Assembly: GCF_000802305.1 (NCBI RefSeq)
Contig: NZ_JTDK01000002.1
Span: 240,426-304,425, forward strand
DNA from: Microbacterium mangrovi
GTDB lineage: Bacteria; Actinomycetota; Actinomycetes; Actinomycetales; Microbacteriaceae
Reading direction: 5' to 3'
DNA: 64,000 bases
In this document: one piece after another, positions 15,913 to 24,800 of the stretch
Layout of the letters: each line of letters starts with the position of its first letter
How positions within the stretch are numbered: position 1 is the stretch's first letter
Translations under genes and position numbers: made by a program
The notes under the pieces: generated by a model
The model's input: the letters and a program-made list of their open reading frames with translations, nothing else
The model's database searches: none
Told to the model about the DNA's origin: nothing

Positions 15913-16974
15913 ATGGCCTGGAGGATGCCGCACGAAGGCGCCCCGCACGATCGCACCTGGATGGCATTCCCCAACGAGGGTCAGACCACCGGTGACGACG
16001 CGGCGGAGCAGGAGCGCTTCTTCGAGGCGTGGAGCGCCGTCGCGAACGCGATCATCGACTTCGAACCGGTGACCATGGTCGTCGATCCGTCGCAGACCGA
16101 GCGCGCGCGCCGCATGCTCAGCTCCGAGATCGAGCTGGTCGAGGCGCCCGTCGACGAGTTCTGGTTCCGCGACCACGGGCCCACGTTCGTCGTCGACGAC
16201 GAGCGCCCCGGCGTGCTCGGCGCCGTCGACTGGGTGTTCAACGGCTGGGGCGACCGCGGCTGGTCGGACTTCGCCAAGTCCGCCGAGCACGCCCGCCTCG
16301 TGTCGGACCTCGTCGGCTCCGAGCTCGTCAGCTCGCTGCTGGTGAACGAGGGCGGCGGAATCCACGTCGACGGCGAGGGCACGATGCTGCTCACCGAGAC
16401 CGTGCAGCTCGACAAGCGCCGCAATCCGTACGCCGACAAGGCGCGCGTCGAGGCCGAGTTCGCCCGCACGCTGGGCATCTCCACATTCATCTGGCTGCCG
16501 CGTGGCCTCACCCGCGACTACGACGACTTCGGCACCAACGGCCACGTCGACATCGTCGCGGCCTTCGGCACCCCCGGCACAGTCATGCTGCACAAGCAGA
16601 ACAACCCGGAGCACCCCGACTACCAGGTCTCGCGCGACCTGCGCGCGATCCTCGCCGGACAGACCGACGCCATGGGCCGCGAGCTGGAGATCATCGACCT
16701 GCCGGCGCCGGCGACCATCCGCGACGACGAGGGCTTCGTCGACTACTCCTACGTCAACCACCTCGTCGTCAACGGCGGCATCATCGCGTGCGGCTTCGGA
16801 GACGAGTCCGGCGACGCGCAGGCCCGCGAGATCCTCGAGGCCGCCTACCCCGGGAACCGACGCGCGGTCACGGTGGACGCCCGCCAGATCTTCGCCGGCG
16901 GCGGCGGCATCCACTGCATCACGCAGCAGCAGCCGTCCCTCATCGCCGCCCAGTCCGACGAGTCGGGAGCCTGA
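15913..16974 (+). CDS. Agmatine deiminase family protein
   Basis: A 353-residue enzyme of the PAD-porph/agmatine deiminase family, which hydrolyses agmatine to N-carbamoylputrescine and ammonia. Visible active-site blocks are FRDHGPTFV (residues 85-93), NGWGDRG, NEGGGIHVDGEG and the C-terminal GGGGIHCITQQQP with nucleophile Cys335. GAGGAG stands a few bases before ATG 15913. The amidase gene begins two bases after its stop, so an N-carbamoylputrescine-to-putrescine step would follow naturally. Other guanidines are possible substrates. Confidence 0.9.
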   Translation: MAWRMPHEGAPHDRTWMAFPNEGQTTGDDAAEQERFFEAWSAVANAIIDFEPVTMVVDPSQTERARRMLSSEIELVEAPVDEFWFRDHGPTFVVDDERPGVLGAVDWVFNGWGDRGWSDFAKSAEHARLVSDLVGSELVSSLLVNEGGGIHVDGEGTMLLTETVQLDKRRNPYADKARVEAEFARTLGISTFIWLPRGLTRDYDDFGTNGHVDIVAAFGTPGTVMLHKQNNPEHPDYQVSRDLRAILAGQTDAMGRELEIIDLPAPATIRDDEGFVDYSYVNHLVVNGGIIACGFGDESGDAQAREILEAAYPGNRRAVTVDARQIFAGGGGIHCITQQQPSLIAAQSDESGA

Positions 16975-16976
16975 TC

Positions 16977-18668
16977 ATGTTCGACGTCGTCGAAGCATCC
17001 ATCGCCGACCTGCGCGCCGCGCTCGAATCCGGCGAGGTCACCAGCGTCCAGCTGGTCCAGGCGTATCAGGCGCGCATCGCCGCGTACGACGGTCCCGACA
17101 CCGAGACCAAGCTGAACGCGGTCGTGGTGCCGAACCCGGCCGCCCTCGACGAAGCGGCGGCCTCCGACGCCCGGCGCGCGGCCGGCGAGCTGCTCGGACC
17201 GCTGGACGGCATCCCGTACACGGCGAAGGACAGCTATCTGCACAAGGGACTGACCGCGGCATCCGGCTCCCCCGCGTTCAAGGATCTGGTCGCCCAGCGC
17301 GACGCGTTCACCGTCGAGCGGCTGCGGGCGGGCGGGGCGATCTGCCTCGGCCTGACGAACATGCCCCCGATGGCCAACGGCGGCATGCAGCGCGGCGTCT
17401 ACGGTCGCGCCGAGAGCCCGTACAACGCGGACTGGCTGACCTCGGCGTTCGGGTCGGGGTCGTCGAACGGATCCGGCACGGCGACCGCGGCATCCTATGC
17501 GGCGTTCGGACTGGGCGAGGAGACCTGGTCGAGCGGCCGCGCCCCGGCATCCCACAACGCCCTCGTCGCGTACTGCCCGAGCCGCGGCGTCATCTCGGTG
17601 CGCGGCAACTGGCCCCTGGTGCCGACGCAGGACGTCGTGGTGCCGCACACGCGCACCGTGGCCGACCTGCTGGAGATCCTCGACGTCGTGGTGGCCGACG
17701 ACCACACCACGCGCGGCGACTTCTGGCGGATGCAGCCCTGGGTGCAGCTGCCGAAGGCGTCCGACGTGCGGCCGGAGTCGTACGTGCGCCTGCGTGCGGC
17801 AGACCTCGCCGGCAAGCGGTTCGGCGTTCCGAAGATGTACATCAACGCGGATCCGGATGCCGGCACCGGCACCGGCATCGGCGGCCCCACCGGCGAGAAG
17901 ATCGAGACCCGCGAGTCGATCATGGAGCTGTGGCGCGCCGCCCGCGCCGACCTCGAGGCCGCCGGCGCCGAGGTCGTCGAGGTCGACTTCCCCGCCGTCA
18001 CCAACTACGAGGGCGACCGCGTCGGCGCGCCCACGATCGCGACGCGCGGCATCGTGCCCGCCGACTTCCTGCACAGCGAGGTCGTCGAGCTGTGCGGCTG
18101 GAGCTGGAACGAGTTCCTCGCCGCGAACGGCGACCCGAACCTGAACTCTCTGACGCAGGTCGACGGGGCCGACATCTTCCCCGCCCCGCCGGGTGCGCTG
18201 CCCGACCGCTACACCGGGTTCGACGACGACATCAATGAGCTGCCCGACCTGTTCCGCGCGAACCCGGTCACCGACCTGACGCAGATCCCGCACATGGAGG
18301 CGGGTCTGCGCGGCCTCGAGGAGACCCGCCGTGTCGACCTGGAGCAGTGGATGGAATCGCTCGGGCTCGATGCCGTCATCTACCCGGCGATGGCCGACGT
18401 CGGCCCGGCCGACATGGACGTGAACGAGGCATCCGCCGACCAGGGGTGGCGCAACGGCGTCTGGGTCGCCAACGGCAACATCGTGCCGCGTCACCTCGGC
18501 ATCCCGTCGGTCACGGTGCCGATGGGCACGATGAGCGACATCGGGATGCCGGTCGGCCTGACGATCTCCGGCCGGGCGTACGATGACACGGCCCTGCTGC
18601 AGCTGGCCGCCGCGTTCGAGGCGATCCGCCCCCGCCGCACCGAGCCGGGGCGCACGCCCCGCCTGTAG
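16977..18668 (+). CDS. Amidase signature family hydrolase
   Basis: A 563-residue amidase-signature enzyme. The catalytic triad can be placed at Lys84 (PYTAKDSY), cis-Ser162/163 in the GSGSSNGSG loop and nucleophile Ser186 in ETWSSGRAP, replacing the usual TGGSIRxPA. ATG 16977 follows the deiminase stop by two bases with GGGAGC upstream, so the genes form an operon. By context it would hydrolyse the carbamoyl or amide product of the deiminase or of an imported amide. The unusual nucleophile surroundings make the exact substrate uncertain. Confidence 0.87.
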   Translation: MFDVVEASIADLRAALESGEVTSVQLVQAYQARIAAYDGPDTETKLNAVVVPNPAALDEAAASDARRAAGELLGPLDGIPYTAKDSYLHKGLTAASGSPAFKDLVAQRDAFTVERLRAGGAICLGLTNMPPMANGGMQRGVYGRAESPYNADWLTSAFGSGSSNGSGTATAASYAAFGLGEETWSSGRAPASHNALVAYCPSRGVISVRGNWPLVPTQDVVVPHTRTVADLLEILDVVVADDHTTRGDFWRMQPWVQLPKASDVRPESYVRLRAADLAGKRFGVPKMYINADPDAGTGTGIGGPTGEKIETRESIMELWRAARADLEAAGAEVVEVDFPAVTNYEGDRVGAPTIATRGIVPADFLHSEVVELCGWSWNEFLAANGDPNLNSLTQVDGADIFPAPPGALPDRYTGFDDDINELPDLFRANPVTDLTQIPHMEAGLRGLEETRRVDLEQWMESLGLDAVIYPAMADVGPADMDVNEASADQGWRNGVWVANGNIVPRHLGIPSVTVPMGTMSDIGMPVGLTISGRAYDDTALLQLAAAFEAIRPRRTEPGRTPRL

Positions 18669-18694
18669 CCCGCGGCGCTCGCGCGGCGATTCGT

Positions 18695-18761
18695 CGAGAC
18701 AGGCCCGCGCCGACGAGACGGGATCACGACGACCTCGTCTCGTCGGCGTGGGCCTGTCTCG
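18695..18761. terminator. Very long perfect hairpin after the amidase
   Basis: A stem of about 28 base pairs (18695-18722 with 18734-18761, two G-T pairs) closes an 11-base loop. It starts 27 bases after the amidase stop and ends 17 bases before the stop of the convergent Pro-rich gene. A bidirectional terminator is the simplest reading. The arms are built of GAGACAGGCCC and GACGAGACG words like other repeats here. Confidence 0.65.
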
Positions 18762-18777
18762 CCGCGGGCGGGCGGAC

Positions 18778-19278
18778 TCAGGGAGTCGGTGACGGCGTCG
18801 GTTTCGGGGTCTTGCCGGCGTGGCCGGGTGCCGAGGCGCTCTTGCCCGGCGGGCTCGGTGACGGCGAAGGCGATGCCGGGCGGGAGGTGGGGGTGGGCTC
18901 CGCCGAGGATGCCCCGGACGACCGGTGCGTCGGAGACGGCGTGGCGGCCGCGGTCGGCGGCGGAACGGTGGCGGCCGACATCGGGTGCCCGCTCGCCTCG
19001 GGAGAGCCGGATGGCCGGGGAAGCGGAGTCCACGTCCATGTCGGTGCGGACGGCGGCGGCGATGTCGACGACGTGGCGGCCTCCGCGTGGGGAGGCGTCA
19101 GGAGCAGCGTGAGGACGGTCGGGACCCCCAGCAACGAGACCACGATCAGCACCGCGGCGGCGGCGACGACGCCGGACCCGGCGAACAGCGCGATGCTGAC
19201 GCGGCGCACGCGACGTCGACGGCGGGCGACGACATCGGCCGGCACGCCGCGCGAGCGGTTGCGGAGGGTCTGCGACAT
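18778..19278 (-). CDS. Single-pass membrane protein with Pro/Ser/Thr-rich extracellular tail
   Basis: A 166-residue protein of unknown function. A basic N-terminus (ARRRRRVRRVS) precedes one TM helix (about residues 28-56). After it comes a tail of about 100 residues composed mostly of Pro, Ser, Thr and Ala with PSPSPSP runs, ending in KTPKPTPSPTP. By the positive-inside rule the tail is outside, probably wall-spanning and possibly O-mannosylated. ATG 19278 has no clear SD; a -10-like TAGCAT reads toward it at 19329-19334. A longer frame to 19404 lacks coding character. Confidence 0.6.
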   Translation of the reverse strand: MSQTLRNRSRGVPADVVARRRRRVRRVSIALFAGSGVVAAAAVLIVVSLLGVPTVLTLLLTPPHAEAATSSTSPPPSAPTWTWTPLPRPSGSPEASGHPMSAATVPPPTAAATPSPTHRSSGASSAEPTPTSRPASPSPSPSPPGKSASAPGHAGKTPKPTPSPTP

Positions 19279-19384
19279 GGGGGGGCGTTGCACGGGTCGG
19301 GGGGAACCCGCGGGAACTGTTGACCCGATGCTAGAGCACCGGGACGAATCCCGCCCGGGCGAATCGCCCGGGCGTCGAGACGGC

Positions 19385-19517
19385 TCACTCGTCACGATCG
19401 GCACTCAGGCGCACCGATCGTGACGAGTGAGGGGCGTTCCCGGCATCCCGACCCGCCCCACTCGTCACGATCCGCGCGGCGATTCACGCATCGTGACGAG
19501 TGGGGCGGGATGCCGGG
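19385..19517. repeat. Two CACTCGTCACGAT hairpins
   Basis: The first hairpin pairs 19385-19401 with 19414-19430 perfectly (17 base pairs). The second pairs 19439-19471 with 19490-19517 (12 plus 16 base pairs, a five-base insertion in the left arm). All four arms carry CACTCGTCACGAT or its complement, so one element is present as two inverted pairs. They lie between the Pro-rich and VOC genes, both on the minus strand, and could terminate the VOC transcript. Confidence 0.65.
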
Positions 19518-19530
19518 CCGCGCGCGCGGC

Positions 19531-19905
19531 TCAGTCGCGCCGGACCAGCTGCTGCAGCGTCCAGCGGTTGCCGTCGGGGTCGTCGAACACGACGAACCGG
19601 CCCCATGGCTGCTCGTCGACGTCGCTCGCGTCCACGCCGTGCGAGCGAAGCAGGTCACGGGCGGCATCCGCGTCGTCGATGACGAGCTGGACGCTGCGCT
19701 GGCTGCCCGGCTCCATGTGATCGGCGATCCCGGTGCCGAACGCGATGGAGCAGGCCGATCCGGGCGGGGTGACCTGCACGAACCGCAGCTGCGGGTTCAC
19801 GGTCTGGTCGTGGTCGACGTGCCAGCCGAGCTGCTGCTCGTAGAAGTGCTTCGCCCGGTCCACGTCGGTGACGGGCACGAACACGAGCTCGATCTTGAAG
19901 TCCAT
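19531..19905 (-). CDS. VOC (glyoxalase/bleomycin-resistance fold) protein
   Basis: A 124-residue single VOC unit pair with beta-alpha-beta-beta-beta repeats. It begins FKIELVFVPVTDVDRAKHFYEQQLGW and ends GRFVVFDDPDGNRWTLQQLV, both typical of the family. GGAGGAGAGGAA precedes ATG 19905. Such proteins bind metal and act on small molecules or sequester them; no activity can be assigned. It is divergent from a WYL regulator with a shared 25-base dyad at 19965-19989, a frequent actinobacterial pairing. It is probably controlled by that regulator. Confidence 0.85.
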   Translation of the reverse strand: MDFKIELVFVPVTDVDRAKHFYEQQLGWHVDHDQTVNPQLRFVQVTPPGSACSIAFGTGIADHMEPGSQRSVQLVIDDADAARDLLRSHGVDASDVDEQPWGRFVVFDDPDGNRWTLQQLVRRD

Positions 19906-19964
19906 CGTCGGTTCCTCTCCTCCGGATGCTCGGCATCCTCTTGCATCGATGAACACCACGCTAC

Positions 19965-19989
19965 GGACAGATCAGGTCAGATTCTGTCC
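19965..19989. promoter_or_regulatory. Dyad between the VOC and WYL genes
   Basis: GGACAGA (19965-19971) and TCTGTCC (19983-19989) form a perfect seven-base dyad with an 11-base centre that also contains CAGGTCAGA. It sits 60 bases upstream of the VOC start and 24 bases before the WYL start. It is a candidate operator for the WYL protein on a divergent promoter. Confidence 0.55.
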
Positions 19990-20012
19990 TCTATGCGCGG
20001 AAAATGGAGAAC

Positions 20013-21056
20013 ATGGCAGACACGGCATCCCGCGTGCTCGAACTGCTCGGGCTCCTGCAGACGCACCGGCGCTGGCCCGGCGCGCAGCTAGCCGAGCGTC
20101 TCGAGGTCACCGAGCGCACCCTGCGCCGCGACATCGAGCGGCTCCGCGAACTCGGGTACCGCATCGAGGCCGAGCGCGGACTCGGCGGCGGCTATCGCCT
20201 CGAGGCCGGTGCCCACCTGCCGCCCCTGCTGCTCACCGAGGAGGAGGCGGTGACCATCGCGGTCGGTCTGCGCTCCGCGGTCGCCCAGGGGCTCGTCGAC
20301 GGCGAGCAGACGACGCTGAGCGCCCTGGCGAAGTTCGAGCAGCTGCTGCCCCCGGCCCTGCACGCGCGGACGAATGCGATCGCGGCATCCCTCCACACGC
20401 CGTCGCCGGCGGGCATCCCGGTCGCGGCCGACCTGCTCGGCACCCTGGCCCTCGCCTGCCGCGACCACGAGCGCCTGCGCTTCGCGTACCGCGCCGCCGA
20501 CGGGACCGAGACCCGCCGCAGCGTGGAGCCGCACGCGCTGGTGGCGCTCGGGCGCAGCTGGATGCTGCTGGCCTGGGACCGCGACCGGGAGGACTGGCGC
20601 ACGTTCCGCCTCGACCGCATCGGCGACGTGCTCGGCACCCGGGTGACGTTCGCTGCGCGCCCGGTGCCGGGTGGGGATGCCGCAGCCTACGTGCGCGGCA
20701 GCATCCGCGCGGTCCGGGCGCCGCTGCGCGTCGACGTGGTGCTGCACGAGAGCCTCGAGCGGATGCGGGAGCGTCTCGGCGGGTGGGGCGCGGAACTCGC
20801 CGCCGAGGGCGAGGAGCACTGCATCTGGCCCCTGCACGGGGAGAGCGTGGCGCACCTGGTGTCGGCCCTCGCGTGGGTGCCCGCGGACATCCCGTTCGGA
20901 CTGCGCGGCGATCCCGCGCTTGTTGCCGAGATCGCCGGCGCCGCGGCCCGGATGGGGGCGGGAGCGGGCGCGCCGGGTGCGACGGGTGCGGGCGCCGGCC
21001 CGGGGCCGTCCGCCGCTCAGGTGTCAACTTCTCGGGGCCGAACCCACAGAAGTTGA
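20013..21056 (+). CDS. YafY/WYL-domain transcriptional regulator
   Basis: A 347-residue regulator with an N-terminal HTH_11 domain (about 1-60, AQLAERLEVTERTLRRDIERLRELGY) and a central WYL domain (about 145-225, RLRFAYRAADGTETRRSVEPHALVALGRSWMLLAWD). A WCX-like C-terminal domain follows. WYL proteins bind nucleotides or small ligands. ATG 20013 is chosen for the usual MADTASRVL start; ATG 20004 is an alternative. The last 12 codons run through the left arm and loop of a perfect hairpin (21020-21060) and the stop lies in its right arm, so the natural C-terminus may have been altered by that element. Confidence 0.87.
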   Translation: MADTASRVLELLGLLQTHRRWPGAQLAERLEVTERTLRRDIERLRELGYRIEAERGLGGGYRLEAGAHLPPLLLTEEEAVTIAVGLRSAVAQGLVDGEQTTLSALAKFEQLLPPALHARTNAIAASLHTPSPAGIPVAADLLGTLALACRDHERLRFAYRAADGTETRRSVEPHALVALGRSWMLLAWDRDREDWRTFRLDRIGDVLGTRVTFAARPVPGGDAAAYVRGSIRAVRAPLRVDVVLHESLERMRERLGGWGAELAAEGEEHCIWPLHGESVAHLVSALAWVPADIPFGLRGDPALVAEIAGAAARMGAGAGAPGATGAGAGPGPSAAQVSTSRGRTHRS

Positions 21057-21060
21057 CACC
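21020..21060. terminator. Hairpin containing the WYL stop codon
   Basis: GGTGTCAACTTCT (21020-21032) pairs perfectly with AGAAGTTGACACC (21048-21060). The TGA stop of the WYL gene (21054-21056) lies inside the right arm. It probably ends the WYL transcript, 34 bases before the next gene. Confidence 0.6.
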
Positions 21061-21094
21061 CGAACGACTCGGGGCGGCGTGATTGACTGTCCGG

Positions 21095-21805
21095 ATGCGT
21101 CTGCACGTCGAAGAGGCCGGGACGGGGCCGCGGGTCGCGGTGCTGCTGCACGGGATGATGGGGTCGTCCGAGAGCTGGTGGCGCGTCTCCGCTCTGCTCG
21201 CCGATCGCGGGTACCAGGTGCTCGCCGTCGATCTGCCGGGGCACGGCCTGTCCGACCGGGACCCGCAGCTGACCGTGGAGCGCGCTGCCGCGGCGGTCGT
21301 GCAGGCCGTCGAGGATGCCGGCGGCGGGCATCCCGCGGTCGCGATCGGGCACTCGTTCGGCGGGGTGGTGCTGGCCGCCGCCGCCGCGCGCCTCGCCCCG
21401 GAAGTGACGGTCTACGTGGATGCCCCGCTGCGGATCGCCGGCGGCCAGGACCGCGTCGAGCTCGCCGAGGAGTACGAAGGCGACCGGCGCCTGCGCACCG
21501 TCGAGGGCCTGCGACGGACCCGCCCGCACTACAGCGAGCGCGACCGCGTCGCGGAGGCGCACGCCGCCGAACTGTTCGACCCGGCGACGGCCGCCGCGGT
21601 GGCCGCGGGCCCGGGAGGAACGTGGATGCCGGAGCCGGGCTCGATCGTCGTGCGACCGGATCCGAGCCCCTACGTCGACGACGACGACGTGGAGCTCCTC
21701 GTCGCGCGGGGCGTCTCGGTGCGCAGCATCCCGGGCGGCGCGCATTCGCTCTGGTACAGCCACTTCGACGAGTTCGTCGCCGCCCTGCCCGAGGTGTTCG
21801 GCTAG
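21095..21805 (+). CDS. Alpha/beta-fold hydrolase
   Basis: A 236-residue Abhydrolase_1/6 protein with the oxyanion-hole HGMMGSSESWW, nucleophile elbow GHSFGG (Ser about 89) and a C-terminal catalytic His in IPGGAHSLWYSHF. Its substrate is unknown. ATG 21095 is used; a TTG at 21083 is in frame but unlikely. No SD is visible and translation may be leaderless. The lhr gene begins 52 bases downstream on the same strand. Confidence 0.82.
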   Translation: MRLHVEEAGTGPRVAVLLHGMMGSSESWWRVSALLADRGYQVLAVDLPGHGLSDRDPQLTVERAAAAVVQAVEDAGGGHPAVAIGHSFGGVVLAAAAARLAPEVTVYVDAPLRIAGGQDRVELAEEYEGDRRLRTVEGLRRTRPHYSERDRVAEAHAAELFDPATAAAVAAGPGGTWMPEPGSIVVRPDPSPYVDDDDVELLVARGVSVRSIPGGAHSLWYSHFDEFVAALPEVFG

Positions 21806-21857
21806 CGGCGTCGCGCCACCTGCCCCGGATGTCGGAGGCCCTGGGCATGATGGTGGG

Positions 21858-24800
21858 GTGGGTGACGTGCTCGACATGTTCGGCCCCGCGACCCGGGAGT
21901 GGTTCCGCGGGGCGTTCACCGCGCCCACCGAGGCGCAGCGCGGGGCGTGGACGGCGATCGGCGCCGGCAAGCATGCGCTCGTCGTCGCGCCGACCGGCTC
22001 GGGCAAGACGCTGTCGGCGTTCCTCTGGGCGATCGACCGGGTGTTCCACGAGAAGGCCGCCGCCCCGCCTCCGGATGCCGCGTCCGCCTCGCGACGCGGG
22101 GCGCCGAAGGGCACCACGAGCATCCTGTACGTGTCGCCGCTGAAGGCCCTCGGCGTCGACGTCGAGCGCAACCTGCGCTCCCCGCTCGTGGGCATCGGGC
22201 AGCAGGCGCGTCGACTCGGCATCCGTCTTCCCGAACTCAGCGTCGGGGTGCGCTCCGGCGACACGACGTCGTCCGATCGCCGAAAGCTCGTCACGGCGCC
22301 GCCCGACATCCTGATCACCACGCCCGAGTCGCTCTACCTGATGCTCACCAGCCGGGCGGGCGAGACGCTGCGCGACGTGCACACGGTGATCATCGACGAG
22401 GTGCACGCGGTCGCCGCGACCAAGCGCGGGGCGCACCTGGCCGTCACCCTCGAACGACTCGACGCGCTGCGGCGGTCGCTCGTGCCGGATGCCCCGTCCG
22501 CCCAGCGCATCGGACTCTCGGCCACCGTGCGGCCGATCGACGAGGTGGCGTCGTACCTCGGCGGGGCGGCTCCGGTCGAGATCGTCGCGCCGCGGGCTGT
22601 GAAGACGTTCGACATGCGCGTGGTGGTGCCGATCGACGACCTGTCCAACCCGCCGCCGGCGCCCAGCACCTACCAGTCGCCGCCGGCCGAGCCTGCGGCC
22701 GAGGACGAGCAGGGCGAGGCCACCTGGTTCGACCAGCCCGAGACCACGGAGATGACCGGGTCGGTCTGGCCGCACGTCGAAGAGGCGATCGTCGACCGGG
22801 TGCTGCAGAACAGCTCCACGATCGTGTTCGCGAACTCCCGCCGTCTCGCCGAACGGCTCACCGGGCGACTCAACGAGATCTACGCCGAGCGGCTCGGCGT
22901 CGAGCTGGCCGAGCAGACCGTGCCGGCCGCGATGATGGCGCAGGCCGGGGCGACGGCGGGGGCACCGCCCGTGCTCGCCAAGGCCCACCACGGGTCGGTA
23001 TCCAAGGAGCAGCGCGCGCAGGTCGAAGAAGAGCTGAAGTCCGGCATCCTGCGCTGCGTCGTGGCCACCTCGAGTCTCGAGCTCGGCATCGACATGGGCG
23101 CCGTCGATCTGGTGATCCAGGTGGAGGCGCCGCCGTCGGCGGCGTCCGGCCTGCAGCGCATCGGCCGGGCCGGGCACCAGGTCGGCGAGGTGAGCCGCGC
23201 GGCACTTTTCCCCAAGCACCGCTCCGACGTACTGCACACCGCCGTGGTGACCGAGCGCATGCTGGCCGGCCAGATCGAGGCGATCCGGGTGCCGCAGAAC
23301 CCCCTCGACATCCTCGCGCAGCAGACCGTCGCCGCGGCCGCCGTCGGCCCGGTCGACGTCGAGGGCTGGTTCGAGACGGTGCGGCGATCCGCCCCCTTCC
23401 GCTCGCTGCCACGCTCGGCGTTCGAGGCGACGCTCGATCTCATCGCGGGCCGATTCCCGTCCGACGAGTTCGCCGAACTGCGCCCGCGCGTGGTCTGGGA
23501 CCGCGATGCCGGCGTCATCACCGGACGCCCGGGTGCGCAGCGCATCGCCGTCACGAGCGGCGGAACCATCCCCGATCGCGGTCTGTTCGGGGTCTTCGCC
23601 GTCGGCGAGGGCCCCGGCCGCCGGGTCGGCGAGCTCGACGAAGAGATGGTCTACGAGTCGCGCGTCAGCGACGTGTTCACCCTCGGCACGACCAGCTGGC
23701 GCATCGTGGAGATCACGCACGACCGGGTCAACGTCGTGCCGGCCTTCGGGCAGCCGGGCAAGGTGCCGTTCTGGCACGGCGACGGGCTGGGCCGGCCCGC
23801 CGAACTCGGCGAGGCGCTCGGCCGGTTCAGCCGCGAGGTGGCATCCGCCGATCCCGCGAAGGCGCGCGACCGGCTGGCCGCCGGCGGTCTCGACGAGTAC
23901 GCCACCGGCAACCTCCTCGCGTACCTGTCCGAGCAGAAGGATGCCACCGGAACACTGCCGACCGACCGCAGCCTCACGGTCGAGCGCGGCCGCGACGAGG
24001 TGGGCGACTGGCGGGTCATCCTCCACTCCCCCTACGGCATGCCGGTGCACGCGCCGTGGGCGCTCGCGGTGAACGCGCGCATCCGCGAACGGCTGGGTGT
24101 CGAGGGCTCGGCGGTGGCCAGCGACGACGGCATCATCGCGCGCATTCCGGATGCCGAGGCCGAACCGCCCGGCGCCGAGCTGTTCGTGTTCGACGCCGAC
24201 GAGCTCGAGCAGATCGTCACCGACGAGGTGGGCGGGTCCGCCCTGTTCGCCTCGCGGTTCCGGGAGTGCGCGGCGCGCGCCCTGCTCATGCCGCGCCTGA
24301 ACCCCGGCCGCCGCAGCCCGCTCTGGCAGCAGCGCCAGCGCGCCGCGCAGCTGCTCGAAGTGGCCCGCAACCACCCGACGTTCCCGATTATCCTCGAGAC
24401 CCTGCGCGAGGTGCTGCAGGACGTCTACGACGTGCCCGCGCTGCTGCGCGTCACCCGCCAGATCGCCGATCGCCGCATCCGGCTCATCGAGACGGCGCCC
24501 GCCCAGCCGTCGCCCTACGCCCGCGATCTGCTGTTCGGCTACGTCGGCGCCTTCATGTACGAGGGCGACTCGCCGCTGGCCGAACGGCGCGCGGCGGCGC
24601 TGTCGGTCGACCCGGCGCTGCTGTCGGAGCTGCTCGGCAAGGTCGAGATGCGCGAGCTCCTCGACCCCGACATCATCGCCCAGTTCGAAGCCGAGGCGCA
24701 GCGCCTCGCCCCCGACCGCCGGGCCCGCGGCATCGAAGGGGTCGCCGACCTGCTGCGCATGCTCGGCCCGCTGGATGCCGCCGAGATCGCCGACCGGCTG

